Assembly (NCBI GenBank): GCA_028278105.1
Contig: JANQEX010000091.1
Coordinates: forward strand, 1-56,729
From: Alphaproteobacteria bacterium
Lineage (GTDB): Bacteria; Pseudomonadota; Alphaproteobacteria; UBA9219; RGZA01
Length of the DNA: 56,729 bases
Reading direction: 5' to 3'
Part shown: positions 8,297-17,733 of the stretch, in pieces
Layout: every line of letters starts with the position of its first letter
Numbering within the stretch: the first letter of the stretch is position 1
Notes under the pieces: model-generated
The model's database searches: none
What the model was told of the DNA's origin: nothing
What the model saw: only the letters and a program-made list of their open reading frames with translations
Translations under genes and position numbers: made by a program

Positions 8297-10087
8297 TCAC
8301 GCCCGGAACTGCATCCGCGCCAGTTTGGCGTAGAGCCCGCCGCGGGCGATCAGTTCGTCATGCGTACCGCTGTCGGCGATCAATCCGCCCTCCAGCACGA
8401 CGATACGGTCGCAGTTGCGGATGGTGGCAAGGCGGTGCGCGATAATCAGCGTGGTGCGGTCATGCATGAGAGCCGCCAGGGCTTCCTGCACCGCGCGCTC
8501 GCTTTGGGAGTCCAGCGCCGAGGTGGCTTCGTCCAGCAGCAACAGGGGAGCGGCGCGCAAGGCCGCCCGCGCAAGGCCGATGCGCTGGCGCTGGCCGCCG
8601 GAAAGCCGCACGCCCTTTTCGCCCAGATAGGTGCGGTAGCCTTGCGGCAGGGCGGCGATGAATTCATGCGCGTTGGCGGCCCGGGCGGCGCGCATCACCT
8701 CATCATCGCCGGCGTCCGGCCGGGCAAGGCGGATATTCGACATGGCGTCGGCCGAAAACAGCGTCACGTCCTGCGGCACCATGCTGATGAGCCGGCGCAA
8801 CGCCTTCGGGTCCATGTCGCGGATATCCACGCCATCCAGCAAGATGCTTCCCGCCTGCGGATCGTGGAAGCGTTGCAGAAGCTGGAACAGCGTGCTTTTC
8901 CCGGCCCCGCTTGGCCCCACAAGGGCCACCCGCTCGCCCGGCATGACGTGAAGGTGAAAATGGTCCAGCGCCGGCGGGCACGGACGGGCCGGGTAGAAAA
9001 AGCTTACATGGCGGAAATCCAGTTCGCCCCGCACCGGGAGGCGCGGCAGGGACGGCGACACAGGCGGCAGGATTTCCGGCTGAAGCGACAATATCTCGAC
9101 GATGCGCTCGGTGGCTCCCGCCGCCCGGTGCAATTCGCCCAGCACCTCGGTCACGGCGCCCATCGCGCCCGCCACCACCACCGCGTAGAAGATAAAGGCC
9201 GAAAGCTGGCCCGCCGTCATGCGTCCGTCCAGCACGTCGCGTCCGCCCAGCCACAAAACGCAGGCCACGCCGCCGAAGACCAGAAAGATCACGCAGGCCG
9301 TCATCCACGCCCGCGCCCGGATACGCCCCAAGGCCGCCTTGAAGGCTTCCTCCACCCGGCGGGTGAAATCGGCCTTTTCGTGCTCTTCCCCGCCGAAGGA
9401 CTGGATGGTGCGGATGCCATGGATGCCTTCATCCAGCCCCACGGCCACGCCCGCCAGCTTTTCCTGGCTGGCCCTGGACAAACGGCGCACATGCCGTCCA
9501 AACAGGATGATCGGCACGACCACCAGCGGCACCATGGCCAGCACAAGGCCCGAAAGGCGCGGGCTGGTGACGATCAGCAAGGCAAGCCCGCCCGCCAGCA
9601 TCAGCAGGTTGCGAAGGGCGATGGAGGCCGAAGATCCCACCACCGTTTGCAAAAGGCCCGTATCGGCATTGATGCGCGAAACAAGGTCGCCCGTGGGCGT
9701 ACTCTCGAAATAAGAGGGGCTAAGCTCCATGAGCCGGGCGAACATCTTCCCGCGCAAATCGGCCACCAGACGCTCGCCCAGCCAGGACACCAGGCTGAAA
9801 CGCGCAAACGTCGCCCCCGCCAGCAACAGGATCAGGCCCAGAAGCACCAGCAAGGTCGTGTTGAGATGCGCCGCGTCTCCGGTGGCGAAGCCTTTGTCCA
9901 CCACGGCGCGCAGCGCGCCGCCCATGGCCAGCACCGTGCCGCTGGCCACAACCAGCGCGGCCAAGGCGCCCCATATCTGCCGCCCGTAAGGCCGCATAAA
10001 AGGCAGCAATGCTCCCAGCACCTGCAAGCTCCGCGCGGGAGGGGGCTGGTTTTGCCCTTGCGAATCGGAAATTCCCGCCAAGGCCAT
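8297..10087 (-). CDS. ABC transporter, fused permease and ATPase (MsbA-like exporter)
   Basis: The 596-residue half-transporter starts at the ATG ending at 10087, which has AGAGG upstream; a GTG 33 bases earlier lacks a site. Residues 20-310 form a six-helix exporter domain with the conserved coupling segment YFESTPTGDLVSRINAD. The ATPase domain has Walker A GPSGAGKST, Q-loop MVPQDV, signature LSGGQRQRIGLARA, Walker B LLLLDEATSALD and the switch His in IAHRLAT. It would work as a homodimer in the inner membrane. Similarity to lipid and drug exporters is clear, but the substrate is not. No partner genes adjoin it. Confidence 0.93.
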   Translation of the reverse strand: MALAGISDSQGQNQPPPARSLQVLGALLPFMRPYGRQIWGALAALVVASGTVLAMGGALRAVVDKGFATGDAAHLNTTLLVLLGLILLLAGATFARFSLVSWLGERLVADLRGKMFARLMELSPSYFESTPTGDLVSRINADTGLLQTVVGSSASIALRNLLMLAGGLALLIVTSPRLSGLVLAMVPLVVVPIILFGRHVRRLSRASQEKLAGVAVGLDEGIHGIRTIQSFGGEEHEKADFTRRVEEAFKAALGRIRARAWMTACVIFLVFGGVACVLWLGGRDVLDGRMTAGQLSAFIFYAVVVAGAMGAVTEVLGELHRAAGATERIVEILSLQPEILPPVSPSLPRLPVRGELDFRHVSFFYPARPCPPALDHFHLHVMPGERVALVGPSGAGKSTLFQLLQRFHDPQAGSILLDGVDIRDMDPKALRRLISMVPQDVTLFSADAMSNIRLARPDAGDDEVMRAARAANAHEFIAALPQGYRTYLGEKGVRLSGGQRQRIGLARAALRAAPLLLLDEATSALDSQSERAVQEALAALMHDRTTLIIAHRLATIRNCDRIVVLEGGLIADSGTHDELIARGGLYAKLARMQFRA

Positions 10088-10357
10088 GCCGCCTCTTTCT
10101 GCCGAATGCCTTGCGCGCACGAGAAGGGAACCTGTTAAGCTGCTGTTATTAAAAGAAATAATTGCGTTTTGACCTTCAGGGATATTCGGGGTTCAGGCAA
10201 GTTATCCACTGTCCGAAGCTTGCTCTTGACGGCGGAGCGTAAACCCACGCATATCATGTGGCCCTGCAAGGGTTACGGGCCGCGCCCGGCATCCCTTCGC
10301 CAGAGAGCAAACCATAACGTCTCTCCCCGTAAAGAGCCATAGAGGAAAGGTTTTCCA

Positions 10358-10600
10358 ATGAGCGATATCAACGCGCGCGTCAAAAAAATCATCGTCGAGC
10401 ATTTGGGCGTGGATGAGGCAAAAGTCACGGAAAACGCAAGTTTCATTGATGATCTCGGCGCCGACAGCCTTGATACGGTCGAGCTGGTCATGGCGTTTGA
10501 AGAAGAATTCGGCGTCGAAATACCTGACGACGCCGCCGAGAAGATTCTGACCGTCAAGGACGCGATTGATTTCATCAACGCCAAATCCAAGGCCGCGTAA
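10358..10600 (+). CDS. acpP: Acyl carrier protein
   Basis: The 80-residue acidic protein carries the growing acyl chain on 4'-phosphopantetheine. The attachment Ser lies in [21 protein letters not shown] (DSL, Ser near residue 38). Helices II and III and the overall length are normal. It is preceded by AGAGGAAAGG, a strong ribosome site. fabF follows 60 bases downstream, the usual fatty-acid synthesis order; fabD and fabG are not in this window. Confidence 0.97.
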   Translation: MSDINARVKKIIVEHLGVDEAKVTENASFIDDLGADSLDTVELVMAFEEEFGVEIPDDAAEKILTVKDAIDFINAKSKAA

Positions 10601-10660
10601 GCGCGGCCGGAAGCCGGAATAGGCTGATTTCAGACTTTTTTCTGACTTCTGGTTCCTGAA

Positions 10661-11938
10661 ATGCGCCGTGTCGTCGTAACCGGAATGGGTCTTGTCTCGC
10701 CTTTGGGTTTTGGCCTGAAGACGAATTGGGAAAGGCTGACCGCCTCAAGCTCCGGCATCCGCGCCATCACCCATTTTGACGCCAGCGACCTGGCTTGTCG
10801 CATCGCGGGGCTTATCCCGCGGGTCGCGCCGGAGACGCCCAATCCACCCGGCGCGTTCAATCCCGGTCTTCACGTTCCGCCCAAGGACCAGAAGAAGATG
10901 GATGATTTCATCATCTACGGCATGGCGGCGGCGGACGAAGCCATCATGGACAGCGGCTGGATCCCCTCGACGGACGAGGAGCGCGAACGCACGGGCGTGA
11001 CCATCGGCTCCGGCATCGGCGGGCTGAACAGCATCTATGAAACATCGCTCACGCTGAAGGAGAAGGGGCCCAAGCGCGTCTCGCCCTTCTTTATTCCGAT
11101 GAGCCTGATTAACCTGTGCTCCGGGCAGGTATCCATCAAATACGGCTTTACCGGGCCGAACCATGCCAATGTCACCGCCTGTTCCACCGGCGCGCATTCG
11201 ATTGGCGACGCGGCGCGCATGATCGTTTACGGCGATGCCGACGTGATGGTGGCGGGCGGGGCTGAATCCGCCGTGGGCCGCATCGGCATGGCGGGTTTCG
11301 CGGCGCTCCGCGCGCTTTCCACCGGTTTCAACGACAGGCCGCAAAAGGCCTCGCGCCCCTATGACAGGGACCGCGACGGCTTCGTGATGGGCGAGGGCGC
11401 CGGCATTGTGGTGCTGGAAGAGCTGGAGCACGCCAAAAAGCGCGGCGCGCGCATTTATGCCGAGCTGATCGGCTATGGCATGTCGGGCGATGCGTATCAC
11501 ATGACCGCGCCGCCCGAAGACGGCAACGGCGGCTATCGCGCCATGCGCAACGCCCTGAAGGATGCGAAGATTTCACCCGAAGAGGTGGATTACATCAACG
11601 CCCATGGCACGTCCACGCCGCTTGGCGACGAGATTGAACTGAACGCCATCCGGCAATTGTTCGGCCCGGCTATCGAAAACGTTTCCGTCTCCTCCACCAA
11701 ATCGGCCATCGGCCATCTGCTGGGCGCGGCCGGCGGGGTGGAGGCGGTTTATTCCATTCTGGCGGCGAAAAACAATCTGCTCCCGCCCACGCTGAATCTC
11801 GACAACCCGTCTGAAAACTGCGGCGGGGTGGATCTCGTCCCCAAAAAGACGCGCGAGAAAAACATCCGGGTTACGCTTTCCAACTCCTTCGGCTTCGGCG
11901 GCACCAACGCCTGCCTGATTTTCCGGGAGTGGGAGTAA
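10661..11938 (+). CDS. fabF: 3-oxoacyl-[acyl-carrier-protein] synthase II
   Basis: The 425-residue condensing enzyme elongates acyl-ACP with malonyl-ACP. The Cys-His-His triad is visible: Cys in NVTACSTGAHSIGDA (near residue 172), His in INAHGTSTPLGD and His in KSAIGHLLGAAGG. The C-terminal NSFGFGGTNACLIF is the family signature. Length matches FabF. It follows acpP. A MITE-like copy begins right after the stop, where alphaproteobacteria often have an mltG gene. Confidence 0.97.
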   Translation: MRRVVVTGMGLVSPLGFGLKTNWERLTASSSGIRAITHFDASDLACRIAGLIPRVAPETPNPPGAFNPGLHVPPKDQKKMDDFIIYGMAAADEAIMDSGWIPSTDEERERTGVTIGSGIGGLNSIYETSLTLKEKGPKRVSPFFIPMSLINLCSGQVSIKYGFTGPNHANVTACSTGAHSIGDAARMIVYGDADVMVAGGAESAVGRIGMAGFAALRALSTGFNDRPQKASRPYDRDRDGFVMGEGAGIVVLEELEHAKKRGARIYAELIGYGMSGDAYHMTAPPEDGNGGYRAMRNALKDAKISPEEVDYINAHGTSTPLGDEIELNAIRQLFGPAIENVSVSSTKSAIGHLLGAAGGVEAVYSILAAKNNLLPPTLNLDNPSENCGGVDLVPKKTREKNIRVTLSNSFGFGGTNACLIFREWE

Positions 11939-12096
11939 TATCGAGAGAATCATGAAATGACTCACAAACCCAGTAATGTCACCCCCGCGAAGGCGGGGGT
12001 CTACGCTTTGAATCTATGGACTTTAAAGCGTGGATGCCCGCCTGCGCGGGCATGACGACTCTTCTTGCAGGATGGAGCAAGTCGTAATTGGCCACA
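11939..12096. repeat. MITE-like element, copy 2
   Basis: The interior is almost identical to that of the element at 1895-2070: CACCCCCGCGAAGGCGGGGG, then an AT-rich spacer, then GCGTGGATGCCCGCCTGCGC. The ends (ATCATGAAATGACTCA and GGATGGAGCAAGTCGTAATT) are diverged versions of the same terminal repeats. It separates fabF from the next gene. Confidence 0.6.
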
Positions 12097-12169
12097 GGTT
12101 TCTTTAATAGTTGCTGGTTTCACCCCCATTCTCAATGGAAAACGGAGTCGATTTTTACGGAGACACATC

Positions 12170-12829
12170 ATGTTTTCAAGAATGATTGTAGCCTTCCTGA
12201 TCCTGCTCTTTTCGAATTCTGTGCAAGCCGCTCCGGTTAAAGACGCGCGGCCCAACCCTTTTCCCGCGCCGGAGATTGGCGGCGAAGGCAAATATGACGT
12301 CACCGAAGGCAATATCCGCGCCCTTCTGGACGAAAGCCGCGGCCGGGCGAAAGTGGAAGACACGGGCGGTCCGGCCGCCGGCCATCAGACGCCTGAGACC
12401 TATCTGGGCGCCGCGCGCGGCGCGCGTCATGCGCTGGAGCCCGGCGAAGGGAAGAACAGCTACACATTCGCCAAAAGCCTTGCGCCGGATCACTGGACCC
12501 TTTCGGGAAGCTGGAAGCGCTACCCCGAATATATCGAAACGCAAAAGGCCGGTGCGGCGCTGCGTCTGCGCTTTCGTGGCGGCAAGGTGTTTCTGGTCAT
12601 GGGCAGCACCACCGGCAAGCCCGTGAAGGCGCGCATACTCCATAACGGCACGCCGGTCGCCAACCACGGCGGGGCGGATGCGAAAACCGGCATCGTCACC
12701 GTGGACGATCACCGGCTATACGAGCTTTTGAACCGCCGTGTGCCGCGCATCGACAACGAAGCCGGCCTGATCGATATTCAGGCCCTCGGCCCCGGCTTGC
12801 AGGCCTATGTGTTTACGTTTGGGGGGTAG
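12170..12829 (+). CDS. Secreted protein like the DipZ C-terminal domain
   Basis: A 219-residue product starts at the ATG at 12170 with CGGAG upstream. Residues 1-20 form a Sec signal peptide (VAFLILLFSNSVQA, cleavage after A20). Residues 70-219 match the C-terminal carbohydrate-binding-like module of DipZ/thioredoxin-like cytochrome c biogenesis proteins: TPETYLGAAR, then WTLSGSWKRYPEYIE, RLRFRGGKVFLVMG, RLYELL, and a final DIQALGPGLQAYVFTFG. In DipZ this module follows a DsbD-type membrane domain and a thioredoxin domain with CxxC; both are absent here. It is therefore an orphan periplasmic version, ligand unknown. It is convergent with nadK. Confidence 0.8.
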   Translation: MFSRMIVAFLILLFSNSVQAAPVKDARPNPFPAPEIGGEGKYDVTEGNIRALLDESRGRAKVEDTGGPAAGHQTPETYLGAARGARHALEPGEGKNSYTFAKSLAPDHWTLSGSWKRYPEYIETQKAGAALRLRFRGGKVFLVMGSTTGKPVKARILHNGTPVANHGGADAKTGIVTVDDHRLYELLNRRVPRIDNEAGLIDIQALGPGLQAYVFTFGG

Positions 12830-12851
12830 GGCAAATTTCGCGCTTCTGATA

Positions 12852-13616
12852 TTACTCCACAAACTGCTCCTGGATCATTTTTTCGGCCAGGTTGTGTTTG
12901 GGATCGAACAGGATCTGGATGCTGACCGAGCGGTCTTCCTGAATGCGCACGCGGCGCAGGTTGCGCGCTTCGGTAAAATCGGCCGTGGCGCTGACGGGGC
13001 GCTTTTCGTGCTCCTGCACCTCAATATCAATCACCGCGCGCGCGGGCAAAAGCGCGCCTTTCCAGCGGCGCGGGCGAAAGGCGGCGATGGGAGTCAGCGC
13101 CAGCAGCGACGCCCCCAGCGGAATAATCGGTCCATGCACCGAAAGATTATAGGCCGTGCTGCCCGCGGGCGTGGCCACCATCACCCCGTCGCCATTTAGC
13201 GTGGACAGCCGCTCGATGCCGTCCACCGAAAGGCGCAGCTTGGCGCTTTGTCGCGTCTGGCGCAGCAGCGACACCTCGTTGAAAGCATAGGCACGCACCG
13301 TTTCGGTTTGCGTCACCGCTTGCATCACAAGAGGATGCAACTCCACCGGCTCGGCCAGAACAATATGTTCGATCAACTCCTTGTCGTCATACTCGTTGCA
13401 AAGAAAGCCATGCGCGCCGAGATTCAGGCCATAGACCGGCTTGCCGTATTTCATGACATGGTGAAGCGTGTGCAGCATGAACCCGTCGCCGCCCAGCGAG
13501 ACGATGACGTCGGCCTCCTCAATCGGTGCCGACCCGTAACGGGCGGCGATCTCTTTCTGCGCGTCTTGGGCGACGGAGGTTTCGGCAGCTAGAAAGGTCA
13601 GTTTGGGCTCGGCCAT
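12852..13616 (-). CDS. nadK: NAD kinase
   Basis: The 254-residue enzyme phosphorylates NAD to NADP. The GGDG motif is at residues 42-45 (VSLGGDGFML), followed by NLGAHGFL (a variant of the usual NxGxxGFL) and the substrate-binding TPAGSTAYNLSVHGPIIP. Length is that of the short alphaproteobacterial form. It diverges from chpT with a gap of about 100 bases and converges with the DipZ-like gene. Confidence 0.95.
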   Translation of the reverse strand: MAEPKLTFLAAETSVAQDAQKEIAARYGSAPIEEADVIVSLGGDGFMLHTLHHVMKYGKPVYGLNLGAHGFLCNEYDDKELIEHIVLAEPVELHPLVMQAVTQTETVRAYAFNEVSLLRQTRQSAKLRLSVDGIERLSTLNGDGVMVATPAGSTAYNLSVHGPIIPLGASLLALTPIAAFRPRRWKGALLPARAVIDIEVQEHEKRPVSATADFTEARNLRRVRIQEDRSVSIQILFDPKHNLAEKMIQEQFVE

Positions 13617-13713
13617 TAAGGGTCCTTGACGGAAGACGGCAAACCGGTGGACTTCTTCAACCAGTATGATAGCAATTTTCAGTTCCTGTTACATACCGAT
13701 AATACGGTCTCAC

Positions 13714-14343
13714 ATGCTGCTCGACCTGCGAATCCTCGAACTTCTGGCCTCCAAGCTTTGTCACGACCTTATCAGCCCGGTGGGGGCGATCAACAACGGG
13801 GTTGAGTTGATTGAGGATATCGGCGCTTCCGTGACCGGCGACGCCATGAAGCTTATCGCGTCCAGCGCCCAACAGGCGGCGCGGCGGCTTCGGCTGTTCC
13901 GGCTGGCCTATGGACGGGCGGGAGCCGAGGGAGTGCCGCTGCACGATGCGCGCAATGTGGCGCGCGAATATCTTGCGCACGGCAAGACCAGCCTGAAATG
14001 GGATGAAAACCTTCCCATTTCCGGGTTTGCCGAGTTGAGAGGCGCGCTGAAAATTTTGCTGAACTGCATTGTGCTGGCCGAAGATTCACTCAGCCATGGG
14101 GGCACGATAACCGTTGAACCGGCCCCTTCGGGAAGCGCGGGCGTGTCGGTCACCGCCCATGGCAGTCACGCGCTTTTTTCCGATGCCGCGCGCGCCGCGC
14201 TGGCCGGAGAGACGCCCGTGGAAGAGGTGACGCCCCGCACCGTGCATGCCTATGTACTCCGCGGCTTCTCCGAACATTACGGGCTTAAAATAAGCGTGCA
14301 GCAAATTTCCGAAGAAAAGCTGAGTATTTTGGTTCTTCCATAA
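13714..14343 (+). CDS. chpT: Histidine phosphotransferase ChpT
   Basis: A 209-residue product starts at the ATG at 13714. It relays phosphate from the hybrid kinase CckA to CtrA and CpdR in the alphaproteobacterial cell-cycle phosphorelay. The phosphorylated His17 sits in LCHDLISPVGAINNGVELIED, the ChpT signature, and the rest resembles a degenerate HATPase-like domain (LRGALKILLNCIVLAEDSL; HAYVLRGFSEHYGLKISV). cckA is not in the window, but ctrA is 6 kb away. Gene order nadK / chpT / cheA places the relay beside the chemotaxis operon. Confidence 0.92.
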   Translation: MLLDLRILELLASKLCHDLISPVGAINNGVELIEDIGASVTGDAMKLIASSAQQAARRLRLFRLAYGRAGAEGVPLHDARNVAREYLAHGKTSLKWDENLPISGFAELRGALKILLNCIVLAEDSLSHGGTITVEPAPSGSAGVSVTAHGSHALFSDAARAALAGETPVEEVTPRTVHAYVLRGFSEHYGLKISVQQISEEKLSILVLP

Positions 14344-14504
14344 ACGCGATATTTCTGGCCGCGTCACGATCTTTTTGCTTCGACCACACGCCGGTATATT
14401 GATCACCGCGTCAGGACAGGGATAACCGCTTATTAAGCTTTGCGTTGAAAAATGATGCTCTTACAGTCGTAAGGCCGTCAACTCTCTCCCATCCTGCGCG
14501 CCCC

Positions 14505-17177
14505 ATGGATGAGCTTCTCCAAGACTTCCTGACCGAGACCAACGAAAACCTCGCCGTACTGGATAATCAGCTCGTCACGCTGGAGCAAAATCCGAACGAT
14601 CCCACGCTGCTGAGCAGCATTTTCCGCATTGTTCATACCATCAAGGGCACCTGCGGCTTTCTGGGGCTGCCGCGGCTTGAAAGCGTGGCGCATGCGTCGG
14701 AAAACGTGCTGGGAAAATTCCGCGATGGTCTTGTGCCGGTCAATGCCGGCGCGGTCAGCCTTATTCTTGAATCGCTGGATGCCATCAAACGGATCCTTGC
14801 CATTCTGGAGCAGACGGAAAGAGAGCCCGACGGCGACGATGTCGACCTCATCATGCGGCTCAACGCGCTGGCGGAAGGCGAGACCGTCGCTCCGGCCACC
14901 CCCGCGCCGGCTGCTCCCGACCCGGAGCCGGAAGCTCCAACCGTGGAATTCGAGCCTGAGCCGGAGCCAGAGCCCGAACCTGAATCCGGGTCCGAACCCA
15001 AGCCCGAACCCCCGGCGCGCGTGGAAGAAGACGCGCAAGCGGAAGAAGCGGTTTCCAGCGAAGCCGCCAAACCCGACCCCATGACCATCGGCGGCGCGGC
15101 GGATACAAAGGAGTCCGCCGTCGCCCATCAGTCAATCCGGGTCAATGTCGATCTTCTGGAAAATCTGATGACCACCATCAGCGAGCTGGTGCTGACGCGC
15201 AACCAGCTTCTGCAGATCCTGCGCACGCAAGGGGAAAGCGCCTTCACCGCGCCCTTGCAGCGCCTGAACCAGATCACTTCCGAGTTGCAGGACGGAGTGA
15301 TGAAAACCCGCATGCAGCCCATCGGCAACGCCTGGGCCAAGCTGCCGCGCGTCGTGCGCGACCTGTCGGTGGAACTCGGCAAGAAAATGGACTTGCAGAT
15401 GCGGGGCGCCGAGACCGAGCTTGACCGGCAGGTGCTTGAGCTTGTCAAAGACCCGCTGACCCATATGGTGCGCAATTCCGCCGATCACGGCATCGAAATG
15501 CCGGCGGACCGCGTCCGCGCCGGCAAGAACGAAACGGGCGTCATTACCCTGAACGCCTTTCATGAAGGCGGTCACATCATTATCGAGATAAAGGACGACG
15601 GCAAGGGACTGCCGGTGGAAAAAATCAAGAGCAAGGCCGTCGCCAGCGGGATGGCCAGCGCCCTCCAGCTCGCTTCCATGAGCGAGCAGCAGATCCAGCA
15701 ATTCATCTTCCGCCCCGGCTTTTCCACCGCTTCGGAGGTCACGTCCGTTTCCGGCCGCGGGGTGGGCATGGACGTGGTGAAAACCAATATCGAAAAAATC
15801 GGCGGCACAATCGAGCTTTTCTCGCAGGAAGGCAAAGGCTCGTGCTTCACCATCAAAATTCCCCTTACCCTGGCCATTGTCTCGGCCCTTATCGTCGAAT
15901 GCGCGGGCGAGCGCTTTGCCATTCCTCAAATCAGCGTCCTCGAACTGGTGCGCACCACCGCCACCAGCGAGCAGCGAATTGAGGAAATCAACACCACCCC
16001 CGTTTTGCGCCTGCGCAACCGGTTGCTGCCGCTGGCATTCCTGCGCCGCATCCTCGACCTGGACGAGCCGGAAAAGAAACAGGAGTCCGCCTACATCGTG
16101 GTCACGCATATGGGCACGTCGGTATTCGGCCTTGTCGTCGACAAGGTCTATGACACCGAGGAAATCGTGGTGAAACCGGTCACCAGCCTGCTGCGCCACA
16201 TCGATCTTTATTCCGGCAACACCATCCTTGGCGATGGCAGTGTTATCATGATCCTTGATCCGAGCGGCATTGCCGCGCGCGTGGGTGAAATCCAGGGCGC
16301 CGCCAAGGAAGACAAGGCCCAGCAGAAAAAAGCCGGCGGCCGCGATGATGCCGCCACCTTCATGCTGTTTCGCGCCGGCGACGGCTCGCCCAAGGCGGTG
16401 CCGCTGTCCCTGATTTCGCGCCTGGAAGACGTTGACATGACCAAGGTGGAACACTCTTCCGGCCAGCGCGTCATTCAGTACCGTGGCAGGCTGATGCCGC
16501 TTCTGCCCATCAACGACAATTTCCCGATACCGGACGAAGGCAATATGCCGGTTCTGGTCTTTTCGGATCAGGGCCGCTGCATGGGCCTGATTGTCCAGGA
16601 AATTCTCGACATCGTCGAAGACAGGCTCCATGTCGACCTGCACGGAACAAGCCCGGACGGCAGCATACTGGGCAGCGCCATCATTGCCGGCAAGGCCACC
16701 GATGTCATCGACGCCGGCTATTATCTGACGCAGGCTTTCAGCGACTGGTTCAGCGTGCGGGATAACGCCGCCAATTTCCAGCAACCCGCCACGCGGCGGG
16801 TGTTGCTGGTGGACGACAGCGCTTTCTTCCGCAATCTGCTTGCCCCGCTGCTGAGCGTGGCGGGTTACGACGTGACCGCGGTGGAAAGCGGCGCGCAGGC
16901 GCTGGACCTGTGCACATCAGGCATTCTTTTTGACGTCATTGTCAGCGATCTTGAAATGCCGGGCATGAATGGATTCGAATTCGCCGCCAAGGCGCAGGCT
17001 TCGGAAAAATGGGCCAACACCCCCATGATCGCGCTTACCTCGCACAGCACGCCGAAAGATATCGAGCGCAGTCATGAGGCCGGGTTTGCCGATCATGTGG
17101 CCAAGTTCGACCGCGACCGGCTTCTGGCGACTCTCGCCCAGGTTATGTCCCGGAAAAACATGAGGAAATCCGCGTGA
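14505..17177 (+). CDS. cheA: Chemotaxis histidine kinase CheA with C-terminal receiver domain
   Basis: The 890-residue hybrid kinase, from the ATG at 14505, has in order: an HPt domain (1-105, phospho-His44 in IVHTIKGTCGFLG); an acidic Pro/Glu linker (130-180); a dimerisation helix pair (205-270); an HATPase domain (315-455, N-box HMVRNSADHGIE, DDGKGLP, SGRGVGMDVV); a first CheW-like domain (455-605); a second, diverged CheW-like domain (615-750); and a receiver domain (765-890, phospho-Asp in VSDLEMPGMNG near 815). It phosphorylates CheY and CheB in response to receptors. The receiver may be a phosphate sink. It heads cheAWYBR, and its stop overlaps cheW (GTGA). Confidence 0.95.
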   Translation: MDELLQDFLTETNENLAVLDNQLVTLEQNPNDPTLLSSIFRIVHTIKGTCGFLGLPRLESVAHASENVLGKFRDGLVPVNAGAVSLILESLDAIKRILAILEQTEREPDGDDVDLIMRLNALAEGETVAPATPAPAAPDPEPEAPTVEFEPEPEPEPEPESGSEPKPEPPARVEEDAQAEEAVSSEAAKPDPMTIGGAADTKESAVAHQSIRVNVDLLENLMTTISELVLTRNQLLQILRTQGESAFTAPLQRLNQITSELQDGVMKTRMQPIGNAWAKLPRVVRDLSVELGKKMDLQMRGAETELDRQVLELVKDPLTHMVRNSADHGIEMPADRVRAGKNETGVITLNAFHEGGHIIIEIKDDGKGLPVEKIKSKAVASGMASALQLASMSEQQIQQFIFRPGFSTASEVTSVSGRGVGMDVVKTNIEKIGGTIELFSQEGKGSCFTIKIPLTLAIVSALIVECAGERFAIPQISVLELVRTTATSEQRIEEINTTPVLRLRNRLLPLAFLRRILDLDEPEKKQESAYIVVTHMGTSVFGLVVDKVYDTEEIVVKPVTSLLRHIDLYSGNTILGDGSVIMILDPSGIAARVGEIQGAAKEDKAQQKKAGGRDDAATFMLFRAGDGSPKAVPLSLISRLEDVDMTKVEHSSGQRVIQYRGRLMPLLPINDNFPIPDEGNMPVLVFSDQGRCMGLIVQEILDIVEDRLHVDLHGTSPDGSILGSAIIAGKATDVIDAGYYLTQAFSDWFSVRDNAANFQQPATRRVLLVDDSAFFRNLLAPLLSVAGYDVTAVESGAQALDLCTSGILFDVIVSDLEMPGMNGFEFAAKAQASEKWANTPMIALTSHSTPKDIERSHEAGFADHVAKFDRDRLLATLAQVMSRKNMRKSA

Positions 17178-17686
17178 GTTCCGAACTTGTCCCTGCCGCG
17201 GCGCCATCCATGAATGTCCAGTTCTTTACCGGACAGGCATCCGATCTGGTTACATTCATGCTTGGCGCGCAAACTTTCGGCGTTCCCGTCTTGCAGGTGC
17301 AAGATGTGTTGAACAACCAAAAAATCGCGCGCATACCCCTGGCGCCGGCGCAGGTCTGCGGCTCGATCAACCTGCGCGGCCGCATCGCCACGACGATCAA
17401 CGTGCGGCGTTGCCTGAACCTGCCGCCCAAAACCGGCTCCGCCTCCATGTTCATCGTCGTGGAAAACAAGGAAGAGCTATACAGCCTGATGGTCGACAAG
17501 GTTGGCGATGTGATGAGCCTGTCCATGACCGATTTTGAACCGAATCCGATCAACCTGGATCCCGCCTGGAAAGCCATCGCGGGCGGCGTTTTCCGGTTGA
17601 AGGACCAGTTGCTGGTAGTCCTCGACGTTCTGCGCCTGCTGAACCTTGTGCACATGCAAAGCGGCGGGGTATCTTCCAAGGCCTAG
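17174..17686 (+). CDS. cheW: Chemotaxis coupling protein CheW
   Basis: The 170-residue adaptor links receptors to CheA. It has the SH3-like CheW fold: LVTFMLGAQTFGVPVLQVQDVL, then the receptor-binding INLRGRIATTINVRRCLNLPP, and the second subdomain ending VLDVLRLLN. It starts at a GTG overlapping the cheA stop by four bases, so translation is coupled. About 25 extra residues precede the core. Confidence 0.95.
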   Translation: MSSELVPAAAPSMNVQFFTGQASDLVTFMLGAQTFGVPVLQVQDVLNNQKIARIPLAPAQVCGSINLRGRIATTINVRRCLNLPPKTGSASMFIVVENKEELYSLMVDKVGDVMSLSMTDFEPNPINLDPAWKAIAGGVFRLKDQLLVVLDVLRLLNLVHMQSGGVSSKA

Positions 17687-17733
17687 GCCAATCAACTGTC
17701 TGATTGGTTACAACACCGTTGAAGGGTTGATAA

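Noticed and set aside
8360-10138. Long open frame opposite the ABC transporter gene (592 codons)
   Set aside because: It is the GC-rich shadow of the exporter; composition is His/Arg/Gln-rich with no motif, while the minus strand has all ABC signatures.
15132-16784. 550-codon open frame opposite cheA
   Set aside because: Shadow of cheA; no domain and no start signal.
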